From the NCBI GenBank assembly GCA_037954665.1, contig JBBMOL010000038.1, positions 1,860,001-1,924,000 on the forward strand: a stretch of DNA of 64,000 nt, written 5' to 3'. The notes under the pieces are model-generated. The model had not been told where the DNA came from. It saw only the letters and a list, made by a program, of their open reading frames with translations, and did not search any database. Within the stretch, counting starts at the first letter, position 1, and each line of letters begins with the position of its first letter. Origin of the DNA: Laguncularia racemosa. Taxonomy: Eukaryota; Streptophyta; Magnoliopsida; Myrtales; Combretaceae. This document shows positions 35,380 through 47,255 of this stretch, piece by piece. The position numbers and the translations under genes were made by a program.

Positions 35380-37600
35380 GCATAAGAGTTGGATGAATTG
35401 TGATATTGAAAATGAAGAGTACCTACGAGGTGTGGAGTTTTTTATTACATACTTATGCATGAAGTATGGAATGGACAAGAGATTACGTTGTCCATGTAGG
35501 AAATGCTTAAACACAAACTCACACACCATGTATGTAATAAGAGCACACTTTCTTGTAGTTGGGATAGATGTAACTTATTGATGTTGAATATACCATGGTG
35601 AGGGGTTGACTATTGAGTTGCTTATGAGACCTCTAGGTTGGCTACATCATGACGACTAGCAAGTGAGAACCAACATAAGCAAGGGGTACAATGAGGCAAA
35701 GGATGATGACATTTATGGACTTGATGAGATGCTTGAAGATTTAGAGGCATTTATTGACAATCAACCTAAAGGTCTAACCCCTAGGAATAGATTTGATATC
35801 CTACCCAATTTTGTTGATGGCCTAAGAGATGACTTGCAACAAGAGCTTTATCCAAAGTTTAAGTTATCTAAATTCTCATTTATAGTGAAGCTTCTCCACT
35901 TAAAAGTATATAACAAGTAGAGCAATAATTCTTTTGATATGCTTCTTCAACTTCTTCATGATGCAATACCTAATGGAGAGTCTTTTCCCAAGTCATACTA
36001 TCTTGCAAACAAGTACCTAAGGGGATTAGGCATGGATTGCCATTATATTCATGCATGCAAATATGATTGTTACTAGTTTTGGGATAGTAACAAGAAACTC
36101 ACACAATGCCCCACTTGTAGTAGCTCAAGGTATAGGGTGTTTGGTGGATCTAGGAAGGCTATTCTTCATAAGGTTTTATGTTACTTTCCTATGAAACCAT
36201 GGTTGCAATGCCTTTTCATAAACGCTAAAATTGCTCAAAAGATGTGTTAGCATAATGAGGAACATGAGAGACAAGATAACTTTATGAGTCATCCTACATA
36301 TGGGTTATCATGGGTTAATTTTGACAATGAATTTCCTAAGTTTGCAAGGGACACTCACAATGTTAAGTTAGGGCTAGCTAATGATGGCTTCAATTCTTTT
36401 AGAACTATAAGCTAATCATATAGCATGTGACTTGTGGTACTACTTACATATAACTTACCTCCTTAGATGTATATAAAGAAAGAGTGTCTAATCATGTCAT
36501 TGTTAATCCTAAGGCCTAAAGCATTGAGGAAGGAGATGGATGTCTACTTGCAACTCCTAATCGATGAATTGAAAGATCGTTGGGTTAATGGATTATGGAC
36601 ATATGATGCATATTCCAAGTCTTCTTTCAAAATGCATGCTACTCTAATGTAGACCATTAACAACTTTCTTACATATGGGAACTTCTTTAGGTGGAGCACA
36701 AAGGGATATAGTGCTTAACCTATATGCGAAAACCAAACACCATCAATAAGGCCTAACAATAAGATTGGGTATGTTAGTCATAGAATGTGGTCAGAAAAGG
36801 ACCATCAGTGGAGACACAACTTAAAATTTGATGGAATACGTGATAATCATGAAGCTCTTGAAGAAAATTCTAGTAATGATATAGTTCACCAATTACAATC
36901 TATGAAAGACGTGCCTATAGGAAAGCATCTAGACAAAGTTAGAAGAAACCATTATGCTGATGGGTTCAATTGGAGAAAATGTCAATATTCTTTCAGCTAC
37001 CATATTAGTCAAAGTTGATGCTTTAGCATAATTTAGATGTTACGCATATTAAGAGGAATATTTGTGAGAATGTTGTTAATACAAGTCTTAGGAATAGGGG
37101 AAAAACAAAAGACACCTATAAGGCTTGATTTGATCTAGAGGACCTTGGCATTAGAAAGGAATTACATTTAGTGAAGTGGTCTGATGGCAAGTATTCAATG
37201 CCATGTGTTAGTCATTCATTAAGCACTAGCGAGAGGAGATCAATTTGTTAGTTTTTAAGGAGTGTTAGATTGCTAATGATTATGCGTCACATATAGGTAA
37301 GTGTGTCAATAACTCAAACTCAAAGCTTTCCAGTATGAAGACTCACAATTGTCATGTTTTGCTTCAAAGGATGTTACTTGTGGGTATTCATGGTATATTG
37401 CCCAAGGAAGTCACCATGACCATAACCAAGCTTAGAACCTTTTTTGAAAGGCTTTGTAGACATATGCTAAATCTTGAAGAGGTACAAAAGATGCAAAGTG
37501 ATATTGTCACCAAACTATGTAAGCTAGAGTTAATCTTTCCCCCTACATTTTTCAACATAATGGTTTATCTAGCTATCCACTTGCCTTGAGAATTATTGAT
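35380..37600 (+). pseudogene. CACTA-2 TnpD-type transposase (Transpos_assoc, tnp2, DUF4218)
   Basis: Plus-strand domains in order: Transpos_assoc (KSWMNCDIENEEYLRGVEFF, MKYGMDKRLRCPCRKC), tnp2 (LDEMLEDLEAFIDN, SFDMLLQLLHDAIPN, KYLRGLGMDCHYIHACK, QCPTCSSSRYRVFGG, WVNFDNEFPKFARDTHN, DELKDRWVNGLWTYDAYSKS, DHQWRHNLKFDGIRDNHE, VPIGKHLDKV) and DUF4218 (NCHVLLQRMLLVGIHGILPK, LCRHMLNLEEVQKMQ, KLELIFPPTFFNIMVYLAIH). It would cut and join CACTA ends in an intact element. Many single stops and small shifts are present. It breaks off at 37680 where a gypsy element is inserted; no clear DUF4216 follows after 41870. Confidence 0.9.
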
Positions 37601-37680
37601 GGCTAAACTTGTTACTTATTGATGGATGTATCCTATTAAGAGGTATGGCCTATAACTGTCTACTTTTCATTTATGTTTAT

Positions 37681-38725
37681 TGATGTGCCTAAACACACTT
37701 AAAAGCACATCTAAAAGACTTAAGAATAACTATCTCAAGTCAAGGCAAAATCAGATCCAAAAATGGCACTTTTCAAATGAACCTTAATGAAGAAAGGATG
37801 AAATTCAAACAACCAATGATATAATCAGAATACTTCAATGAAAATGCCTTCTAAAAACACTCTAATTTCATGTAATCCACGCAAATGAAGCCTCAATTTG
37901 ACAAAGAAAAAACTGTAACAAAACAATCCCTTTTCCAAAATTGAAGAACACGTTAACAAGGGAAATCCTCAAGAAGAATCGGATCAATATGATAATTCCT
38001 TCAAATAAGCATAAGAATTCGTGAATACAACAAGTAATTCTGACCAAGAACTATCTCAAATCATCCCTAGATATGACACACTAGAGAAGAAAAGAAATCA
38101 CAACAAAATGAAATTGATATAACTCACAATTTCAAGATGTTGCACTCGCCACAATTTCAACTTCTTGGGATTGAAATTGATAAGAGAATTTGGAATTAGG
38201 AAAACCCTAAGCCCTCTCATGAAATGTGAAGTGTTTGTTCTGCAAAATAAGCCTCCCTCAAACCCTCTCTTAAGAAAGTATTTATACTTGCTACTCCTAG
38301 GGTTAAAAAGTGCTCAAAATTACAAGTTTGCCACTTTTAAGGTGGCTAACCCTAAATGAAAATTACAAGGAAATAAAAGTGTCCGAAAACCAAAATACAA
38401 CTAAAATAGTTCATAAAAGAAGAAATATATAAAATAAATGGTCTTCATGATGCCGGTCTTCTATAGGATCCATCGGCTCAACTCATCGCCGGTTCAAGTC
38501 GGTCCATGGATAACCCACAAGCTGAGTCTGAGGGAGTTTGTCCATTGCCCTATAGAATATGATAAGTGTGCCTGTTGGGAAACGCAATACAAGAATAATA
38601 GAAAAGATGTTAATATATAAATAATTCCGGGGTCGATCTGCTCAAAATGGGCCCTCAACGCCAAGATTTGAAATCCTTTAGTTCTTGCCCTAATGATAGG
38701 TCTTGTTGGATTTTTATTCTTATCA
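37681..38725 (-). repeat. 3' LTR of the 37681-41864 gypsy element
   Basis: Starts TGATAAGAATAAAAATCC and ends TTAGGCACATCA on the minus strand. TATA box TATAAATA on the minus strand at 38279-38286. Confidence 0.93.
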
Positions 38726-39711
38726 TCTCCTCGGGCCTCAAAAAGATTTGTCCTCAAATCTGGTAGATCAAATGCAATAGAGACTTTGTTTTCTCCTAGC
38801 AATCCATCTGAAGAAGTATCTCTGCAGAATCCCAATATCTGAAATATTACAGGTGGTGATCGTTTTCTCTCCTCCATTTCCAGGATGTATCTCTTCTGCA
38901 ACACAAATAAAGACCCATTATCCACTGAGGTGTCCCCAATCTCAACCCATTTCAATGATATTGTTTCCTCTTTTTCTAACTCTTCTAATGGTTGACCCAA
39001 CTACTCATTGTCCTCTGAGACCTCTGAAGGTGAACACAACTGTCTCTGTACATTTTGGCTCTCTGGTAGTCTGCTCGTCTGACTATGATCATCAGGATCC
39101 TCTGAAGGTTTGATCATGTCGTTATGACCCTCACGAACCTGTGATGGTTGTTTTATTTGTCTTTGCATCTCTTGGACCTCTGATGGTGACATAGGGTTCA
39201 ATACTATACGTTTACCATCCTTTTTAAACATATAAGTATTCCTATACCCATCATGTAATACCATCCTGTCATATAACCATGGTCTACCAAGTAATATATG
39301 GGATGCACAAAGAGGAAGAATATCACATTCAAGCTCATCATAGTACTTGTCCCCTATACTAAAGGGTACCCTAGCCCTTTGGGTCACACAAAGACTATCC
39401 TGATCATTCAACCAATGTAATGTATAGGGTTTAGGATGTGGGATAGTTTCAAGTTTCAACTTCGATACTAATGATATAGCTACAACATTAGTACAACTAC
39501 CACCATCAATAATAATTGCACACAAGTTTCCTTGTACCCTACAAGAAGTATGGAACAAGTTTTCTCTTTGTCCCTCATCAATGGTTTGAAAAGAAGTCAT
39601 GTCCCGATGCAATATGTTAGCATAATGAAACATTTCACTAGACATGATTGTACTCAAATCTAACAATACAATAATTATCTTCACACTTCCAAGGTTCAAG
39701 TATACAACCAA
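38640..39711 (-). pseudogene. Ty3/gypsy protease domain and pol C-terminal tail
   Basis: The minus-strand frame starts near 39711 and includes ENLFHTSCRVQGNLCAIIID, GGSCTNVVAISLVSKLKL, HPKPYTLHWLND, RVPFSIGDKYYDELECDILP, HILLGRPWLYDRMVLHDGYR and NTYMFKKDGKRIVLNPMSP. The active-site triplet is D-G-G where retropepsins have D-S/T-G. A TAG near 39000 separates it from a second open stretch ending LPDLRTNLFEARGDDKNKN, the usual post-integrase tail of gypsy pol. RT, RNase H and integrase between them are deleted cleanly. The relatively intact 236-codon protease frame is notable in such a short element. Confidence 0.85.
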
Positions 39712-39719
39712 ACCACAAA

Positions 39720-40801
39720 TGAAGTATACTCAACTACTTTCAAGTAGTTAGAATTAAATTCAACAACAAGTGTTTAAGTAACTAGTTCAATTACTTTCAC
39801 ACATTTAATGACTTGTTTGAATTTTAAATTCTACTACTCACTTTCCTTATTCTTGCCACGGTTCACACTCACACTTTATCTTAATGTGCAGCACCTTACT
39901 CCACACAACTCCACAAATTTACACCACCACACACACCTCACTCCTACACGGTGCAACAAATTCACTACAACACTACTACACGTTGTAACCTTTTTTTTTT
40001 TTAAACACTCTTACATACAATACTTCAAGGTGTACACGTCCTTGCCACTACACAACTCCCATTCACACCATAAACCACAAGCAATGGCAGCAACAAAATT
40101 CAAATTTGAAATCACTCCATTAAATACAACCTTCTCCACAAATGGTAAAAAACAATTCAAATTCAAATAACACTTATTCAATGCTACTCAATGAATTGCT
40201 CTCAAACTTAAAGAAGGTATTTGAATTTCAAATGGATGCTTATCCTTCCACACACTTCAAATCTGGAATTTTCAAATGCTCCAATTCCGAATTGCACAAG
40301 GATTCACAACACTAATTGTAAGCCTTCCTCAATTGGTAACAATGAATTCAAATTCAAATAGCAATCATTAACTCCCACAACTTAATTGCATATGTTTTGA
40401 ATTCAAATAATTCCTTACTAATCAAAACTCAATGCAATCTGCAAATTGTACTCCACCAATTCAGAATTACACAATGGAATTCAAAGCAACAAACTACACA
40501 TCTTCCTCCACGCCACAACAAGCCACGGCAAGGATTTTGGTAAGTTTTGCAAGTTCCAAAAATTGTTGAATTAAACAACACTTGATACTTCTGCCCTTCC
40601 ACGAAAATTAGTGATTACAAAATGATGCAACAACCTTCCCAAACCAACTCCAACAAACAGCAAAATAAACTCCAAGACAAGGAAATTTCACAAGCTCAAA
40701 ACCACAACAATCAACACAATTGCGGTTTTCACTAAATTAACCCTAATGGATGATCAACTCCACGAAAATCAAATGAAACCAATTCCCTTCTCTCAACATG
40801 T
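39720..40801 (-). other. Leader region of the gypsy element, no gene
   Basis: Interior between PBS and protease. Rich in aattcaaattcaaat-type words, with a T11 run at 39991-40001 (plus strand). No gag motif found. Confidence 0.55.
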
Positions 40802-40813
40802 GCTCTGATACCA
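40802..40813 (-). other. Primer-binding site (initiator tRNA-Met)
   Basis: The minus strand reads TGGTATCAGAGC, a perfect match to the usual plant PBS, six bases from the LTR. Confidence 0.93.
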
Positions 40814-40819
40814 AAATAA

Positions 40820-41864
40820 TGATGTGCCTAAACACACTTAAAAGCACAACCAAAAGACTTAAGAATAACTATCTCAAGTCAAGGCAAAATCGGATCCAAA
40901 AATGGCACTTTTCAAATGAACCCTAATGATGAAAGGATGAAATTCAAACAACCAATGATATAATTAGAATACTTCAATGAAAATGCCTTCTAACAACACT
41001 CTAATTTCATGTAATCCACGCAAATGAAGCCTCAATTTGACAAAGAAAAAACCGTAACAAAACAATCCCTTTTCCAAAATTGAAGAACACGTTAACAAGG
41101 GAAATCCTCAAGAAGAATCGGATCAATATGATAATTCCTTCAAATAAGCATACGAATTCGTGAATACAACAAGTAATTCTGACCAAGAACTATCTCGAAT
41201 CATCCTTAGATATAACACACTAGAGAAGAAAAGAAATCACAACAAAATGAAATTGATATAACTCACAATTTCAAGATGTTGCGCTCGCCACAATTTCAAC
41301 TTCTTGGGATTGAAATTGATAAGAGAATTTGGAATTAGGAAAACCCTAAGCCCTCTCACGAAATGTGAAGTGTTTGTTCTGCAAAATAAGCCTCTCTCAA
41401 ACCCTCTCTTAAGCAAGTATTTATACTTGCTACTTCTAGGGTTAAAAAGTGCTCAAAATTATAAGTTTGCCACTTTTAAGGTGGCTAACCCTAAATGAAA
41501 ATTACAAGGAAATAAAAGTGTCCCAAAACCAAAATACAACTAAAATAGTTCATAAAAGAAGAAATATATAAAATAAATGGTCTTCATGATGCCGGTCTTC
41601 TATAGGATCCATCGACTAAGCTCATCGCCGGTTCAAGTCGGTCCATAGATAACCCACAAGCTGAGTCTGAGGGAGTTTGTCCATTGCCCTATAGAATATG
41701 ATAAGTGTGCCTGTTGGAAAACGCAATACAAGAATAATAGAAAAGATGTTAATATATAAATAATTCTGGGGTCGATCTGCTCAAAATGGGCCCTCAACGC
41801 CAAGATTTGAAATCCTTTAGTTCTTGCCCTAATGATAGGTCTTGTTGGATTTTTATTCTTATCA
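40820..41864 (-). repeat. 5' LTR of the 37681-41864 gypsy element
   Basis: Same length as the 3' LTR with few substitutions (for example cacatctaaaag versus cacaaccaaaag). TATA box TATAAATA at 41418-41425 on the minus strand. Confidence 0.93.
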
Positions 41865-41994
41865 TTTATGCTATTTGTGTTTCCAATCAATGCCTGATAC
41901 TCTTAAATTACATTTTTTTTTTACTTCATTTGAAATTTCTAATGTTTTGATTTTAGTTATATTTTTAATAATTATAGATGCTTTCATTGTTTTT

Positions 41995-44285
41995 TTATAG
42001 AACTTTAATGGCTAGGCGACAAAGGAATACACAAAGAAGTGGAGGAAAGGTAAGTCGAGACACTTGACCCACAATTAATGATGAGTCGGATTCTCACCAT
42101 AGTGATGAGGAGGTACGTGATCATATTACAACAAATCAAGAAAGTTAGTACACTTTTTCATCTCGGGATCATGCCACACCAAATGTACCCTCATATAATG
42201 ATGCTTTGACTAATGATCTAGCTATCATGTTTACATAGGCTGGTAGCATTCTATGTAATCCCACTCAATCCTCAAGTAATCTATGTAAGTGTGTATGTAA
42301 AAAAATAATCAATGTTCTTAGCTCATTCATAATCATGAATTTTTTTGTTCAAATATTTGTAACAGTTAGGAGCTCAGTGTCATATATAGGCAAGAGATAT
42401 ACATATTAAAGACAAGCATTAGAGAGAGAAAATAGAAGACAAAAAAGTAAAATGCTCATTTAATTCTAATATCATCAAGCTAATCATCAATGATGGCAAC
42501 TGAAATAGGGAAAGCTTATCGAGACTTGCTGCCACTTTATATTGACAATTAGAAAAAATTTGATTTATAAAAAAAACAACCTACTTGGGAGAGAGTACAA
42601 GTAAAAGAAGTTATGAATTTGGATTGTCTCTTTATTTGAATATTTTTCTTACTAAAAAGTAAATTAGTCCTATTATCATGTTCCTTTTTATTCTAATACA
42701 TTGCATGTTAATTCTAACCTATGTGTTACACTCTTTTCTCTTAATTTATGAGTAGAATTGTCTAAATATTGATGATGTCACAAATAATCCTCAACAGTTC
42801 TGTGCTGTTGATCGATAGATTAGGAACATCCATAGAAATCATCGATGTAAAACTAAAAGTTCATAGATAAAAATTGTTGATGTAACTAAACCCATGGGTT
42901 TAAGTGATGATGATAGGAAAAAGAAAACAGATGAATGGAAGAGAGAGATTGCAAATCGGAAGGAGATTTTAGAATCTAGAGATCCATCTACAAAGCTAAA
43001 CTCTCATTGAAGTCATTTTCCTTAGGTTTTGAGTAAACAATGTCATTAACTTGATGATATCTTAATAAATAGAAGACCGGGGCAATGAGTGCGAAGGTTA
43101 CATAAAGAAAAGTGAAATATTTACACAAGTTTAGATCTAGATCATTTGAGAGCAATAGGAATGAATATGTAAGTATTTCATATAATTTAAGTATATAAGA
43201 CTGAAATTGATTAAGTCCTTAACTTTATATAACAAGTGTGATTAGATTGAGAGAAGTCGCCAACCACCTAATGCAATTAAGTTCTTTAAGCAAATCTAAT
43301 ATTGTGATGGTAGTGGTGGCTAGATTTCTCAACAAGTTACCTAGGATTATGTAAGTTCATGGGTTGATCTAAAAATTAACTTGTTAGTGTGTTTCACGTT
43401 TCTATCTAGATTTCTATTATGTTTACATTATATCCAAGATGTTTGAGTGTTGTTTGGTTATCTATTAGAGTACATTCACTAGCTATTGAGATTTTAGCTT
43501 CAGTATGAATTTTCAAAGAATTTTTTGTGGTAAAACATGCCATACACTATTTATATTATATTCTTTTGTCATTGATAATTTAGGAGAATATGGTCAAGAT
43601 GTATCACAAATCTCAATCCTTTGATGATCTAAAGCTAAAGAGGCAAGTTTAATTTGGGACTTCATAATTAGAAGTGCAAGTGATGTGTTGTGAAAGCTCC
43701 TATTGCTTTTATGTATAGTGTAGGCATGTTAGGTTTTGATGGTTTAGTGGTTCTCTTGATGTGTTTTCTAGAGTATCTGTTGTTATAGTTTTATGGCATG
43801 TGTTATACAGAAGTATAGTTTGTTATTGTATAATATTAACTAGTTTTGGCTAGAGTAAATGTGATATGTGTTAAGGGAAATAATTTAGAACTATTGTAGA
43901 ATCTACATGCTTGTAATTGCTTAGGGTGATTGCACCATATAGTGTAAATGTGCTTGTATAATTTGTTCTCTTTCCTATAGTTACATGTCCAATATGAAAA
44001 CTTTATTACTTCATGTAAATGTCTTACAACTATTTAAGCTTTCTCAAGCAGTCACACGACTTGCAAGGAATTTTCTAAGTAGTTTAGATAAATTATCATA
44101 AATATTTCATAGTATTCTCTCTCTCTCTTTCTCTTAAAAAAAAAAGAAGGTATAAATGTATGCATGTGTTACTTATAGGTTACATATTGTGTGTTAGGAA
44201 CAAAAAATGCACAAGATTTTGTTCTTTCACCAAATTCATCTAACAGTGATGATAATGAAAGCAGTGATGAGGAAAATTGATGTGA
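41995..44285 (+). pseudogene. CACTA-2 second gene (TnpA / Transposase_24-like)
   Basis: A start-like MARRQRNTQRSGGKVSRDT at 42009 is followed by NDESDSHHSDEEVRDHITTN, then MATEIGKAYRDLLPLYIDN (about 42490). Next come NIHRNHRCKTKSS and KPMGLSDDDRKKKTDEWKRE, DPSTKLNSH, the pattern of the plant Transposase_24 domain (R-KHRSKLK...D-W-F--YW...K---NR). An acidic C-terminus (NSSNSDDNESSDEEN) ends near 44280. In CACTA elements this second product binds subterminal repeats. Introns are likely between these blocks, and stops are present within them. Confidence 0.65.
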
Positions 44286-44559
44286 CAAATAGATCTTTAG
44301 ACAAGTTCATTTAATGTTTAAGCTTAAATGTAATGAAGTTTTAACATCTTTATCTTATTTAGATATGTTTTTTGAGTTCATGTTAAGGATTTTGAAATAG
44401 AAATTAAGTTAATGTGAAAGCATCTTGTTATTGGGTTCATTTGATTTTATTTATGTGAGAAATATATGTTGAAAGATGTTTATCGTAATTTATTATATTT
44501 AATTGTACATAAATAAAACAACAGATATATGTTAACAAATATGAGGGTTTTAAAAGAAA

Positions 44560-45309
44560 TTCAAATTCTATGTCACTATAATTGCTACATTTAAACATCA
44601 TAAATTTATCGAAATAGTGACATTTTAACGTGGCCATTACACTATTTTTTCCACATTTAAGCATCACTAATGTACTTATTTCTCAACTTTCTCAAATTTG
44701 GGAAATATATAATTAATGCTCTACAATATTTGAGTGTTACCTATTGGTTAAATTTAACTACATTTAAACATATTCAAAATAGTAAAAAAAAAATAATGTT
44801 TAAACGTTGCAAATAAAATATAATTTGTGACATTTAAATGTCGCATATAAAAATTATCTATTACGTTAAAACATCGCTAATATAGTCATTCTTTTACACT
44901 ATTAAAGAAAAGAAATATATATATTTGTAAATTAGTAATATTTAAACGTTGCTAATAGGTTAACTTAAACAACATTTAAATGCCACTAATAGTTAAATGT
45001 CAGAAATCTTACTCTTTTACCACACTTTTGATCTTAATTAATATATTTAATTGTGGTTTTACTATGTTTAAACATCGCGTGTAAATTATTTTTAGTTACA
45101 TTTAAACATCATGCAATATAAGACATTTAGCTACGTTTGCACTTTTTAGAAATGTTTATTTTATTAACATTGCATATCTAATCTACAATACACCTTTCAC
45201 AACACATATTAGCCACAATTACTAAACATTACTAAATATTTTTGGCGACATCTATTTCATATCTAACAAAGTTTACTAAATGTTACCTAAGACTAATTTT
45301 ATTGTAGTA
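44560..45309. repeat. CACTA-2 subterminal repeat array
   Basis: At least ten scattered copies in both orientations of a 15- to 18-base motif around acatttaaacatcgctaat (for example near 44655, 44820, 44868, 44940, 44975, 45068, 45100). Such arrays bind the TnpA-type protein in En/Spm elements. The array ends at the terminus ctaattttattgtagta. Confidence 0.75.
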
Positions 45310-45993
45310 ATATAAGAAATCAAACTTTATACTAATACACCAATAATATTAATTTGAAATAATAAAGAGCACATAATTAGATTACAAGAGTAACAATAAT
45401 TTCATTGAATAATAAAGAAAAAAATCACATGTTCATTCTAAAGCTCATCATACTTGAGTACGAAAGAAAATTTAAGCTAGCAATATATTAAATTTAAAAG
45501 TGACAATATAAAAATAGTGCATAAAGAAGAGCATCAAATAAAAAATAATACTAAAATCTATCACTATGCTATTATCACTCTAAAACTCTCCCCCTTTCAA
45601 TTGGAAATTCATACTCCTTATATAACTATCAGTCACTACCCAGGTAGGAAAGTTTTAGTTTCCTAGAGAAAACTCAAACTCGTCATAAATTAGGAAATAT
45701 TACCTCAATAGGCAGTAATGACTTCTTTAGATTTTAGGAAACATAACTACTCTTTAAAGAAAATTAAATCTTCAAGATGAATTACACTTTTGAAAAGTAA
45801 AATTGAGCTTGGAAATCAAATTTGGAAAGTTGAATTTTAGCTTTGCACAATAGTGCTATTGCTCATGTATCATTTTGTTTCAAAGATATATGAAAATTGC
45901 CTTCAACACACCTTCTACCATTGGTGTGTTCTTACCCATGTACATCTATACGGTTGCCTACATGGTTACTTTAAAATGCTTTGTCTTATTTTG
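45310..45993 (-). repeat. 5' LTR of the Athila-like element, second part
   Basis: Resumes the alignment with 26350-27045 after the CACTA-2 target duplication. It stops at the solo LTR inserted at 45994. Confidence 0.86.
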
Positions 45994-47007
45994 TGATGGG
46001 AAATTTTCCAGCACAACCTATACCTTTAGAACTAAATTTGGTTGATGATCCAAATCGCTTATATTTTACTTTATATCTTTTTATCTAATAACTATTTGAG
46101 AAATAATCTTACAGGTACAATAATAATTCTCCATGGGATGCTAATATGTCCTACACTAGTTGATGGCCACGGGACATCTTCAGATTTACAATTAAAGACC
46201 CGCTGCGATTATTTCCATTTCGAAGCATTGGCTCATGAAGATTTATAATATTTTGTACTTTGTAATTGTTCTATAGACTATTTTATGTTGTATTTTCGTT
46301 TGGGACACTTTCATTTTGATTGTAATTTCCATTTAGGACCGGCCACCTTAAAAGTGGCATGATTGTAATTTTGTGCATTTTCTAACCCTAAAGGGAGTAA
46401 GTATAAATACTTGCTTAAAGTAGGGTTTGAGGGGGCCATATTTTTCAGATTAGAACATCACATTTTCGTGAGAGAGCTTAGGGTTTCCCTAGTTCAATTT
46501 CCTCTTATCAATTTCAATCCCAAGAGTTGAGATTGTAACGAGTGCAACAATTGAAATTGTGAGTCATATCAATTTCTAATTGTTATGTTTTCTTTTTCTT
46601 CTCTAGTGTGTAATATCTAGGGTTGGATTAGAACATTTCTTGGTCAGATTTGAATTGGTATCAATTCAAAATAGTGTGTTTATTTTGAATAATTATCATA
46701 CTTGTGATTCACCATCAATAATTGTTTGTCATTTTGAACTATGAATTAGATATTGTGGAAGGGAGGTTTTCAGAATTGGTCATTGTTCATCTTGGTGTAT
46801 TTGACATGGAGTTCATTTGTGATTATTGTATATTGAAGAAATTATCTTTGTGGAATTGTAATTGCAACAATTGAGCATTCGGAACTTATTGCATTTTCAC
46901 CATAGATTCACGTAATTTCCTAGCTTATTGAACTGGATTTGATCTTGTGAATTGAAGTTGTTTCTTTGATTCATTTGCATGTGCTAATCTTAGTTTTTGG
47001 CAGATCA
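45994..47007 (+). mobile_element. Solo LTR (1014 bp), relative of the 37681-41864 gypsy family
   Basis: Begins tgatgggaa and ends ggcagatca, with a perfect 5-bp duplication, ttttg (45989-45993 and 47008-47012). The central part (about 46330-46600) matches the reverse complement of 38100-38400: aaaagtggca, taaatacttgctta, ctcttatcaatttcaatccc and gcgagtgcaacaattgaaattgtgag. The orientation is therefore opposite to the other copies. TATAAATA at 46402-46409 on the plus strand. Confidence 0.87.
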
Positions 47008-47012
47008 TTTTG

Positions 47013-47250
47013 TTCCACACAGCCTTAAACACGACTATGCTCTTCACCATATCATGCTTCCTAATCTAGTAAAATTTATATTTTTGCTTCAAATTTAACA
47101 TAATTCTTCTATTAAATCATAAATTACATTTCAAAGCTTTGAAATCAAAATAAATAGTGGTTAAGTGCAATATCCATCCAAAATATAAGAGAATTAAATA
47201 AAAGACTATTATAAATATTACAATTAATAAATACTTTATAACATTTATGA
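47013..47250 (-). repeat. 5' LTR of the Athila-like element, last part
   Basis: Matches 27045-27271 and ends atttatga; copia pol resumes after the eroded duplication aaagc. Confidence 0.85.
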
Positions 47251-47255
47251 AAAGC

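Larger units (their letters stand above)
37681..41864 (-). mobile_element. Young non-autonomous Ty3/gypsy element (protease and pol tail only)
   Basis: Two LTRs of exactly 1045 bp (37681-38725 and 40820-41864), nearly identical by eye, with a perfect 5-bp duplication, tttat (37676-37680 and 41865-41869). PBS for initiator tRNA-Met at 40802-40813. The 2.09-kb interior codes on the minus strand for a retropepsin-like domain and the pol C-terminal motif. Gag, RT, RNase H and integrase are absent. It is the youngest insertion in this nest by LTR similarity. Confidence 0.94.
31659..45309 (+). mobile_element. CACTA-2: CACTA/En-Spm element carrying a VPS62 gene fragment
   Basis: Begins cactataagaatttttgc. 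It ends attgtagta, whose reverse complement TACTACAAT is a one-base variant of CACTACAAT. It is flanked by the 3-bp duplication ata (31656-31658 and 45310-45312). The unbroken Athila-like 3' LTR shows the empty site, ctctatataagaaatc. Length is 13.65 kb, or about 9.46 kb without the gypsy inserted at 37681-41864. Order: 5' terminal region, Lys/Glu-rich region, VPS62 fragment, TnpD-type transposase, TnpA/Transposase_24-like gene, subterminal repeats. All reading frames are broken. Confidence 0.92.
25847..47250 (-). mobile_element. Athila-like Ty3/gypsy element (gag and protease only), itself interrupted
   Basis: LTRs of about 1.43 kb lie at 25847-27271 (3' LTR) and 31133-47250 (5' LTR, broken by CACTA-2 and a solo LTR). 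The PBS is TGGCACCGTTACTAGGGA, the Athila/Calypso type complementary to tRNA-Asp. The interior of 27272-31132 encodes Athila gag and protease on the minus strand but no RT, RNase H or integrase. The flanks agagt (25842-25846) and aaagc (47251-47255) are each one change from agagc, an eroded target duplication inside copia pol. Confidence 0.88.

Noticed and set aside
44560..45309. CRISPR-like repeat array
   Set aside because: Motifs are irregularly spaced, in both orientations, and at a CACTA terminus; no direct repeat/spacer structure and a plant genome.
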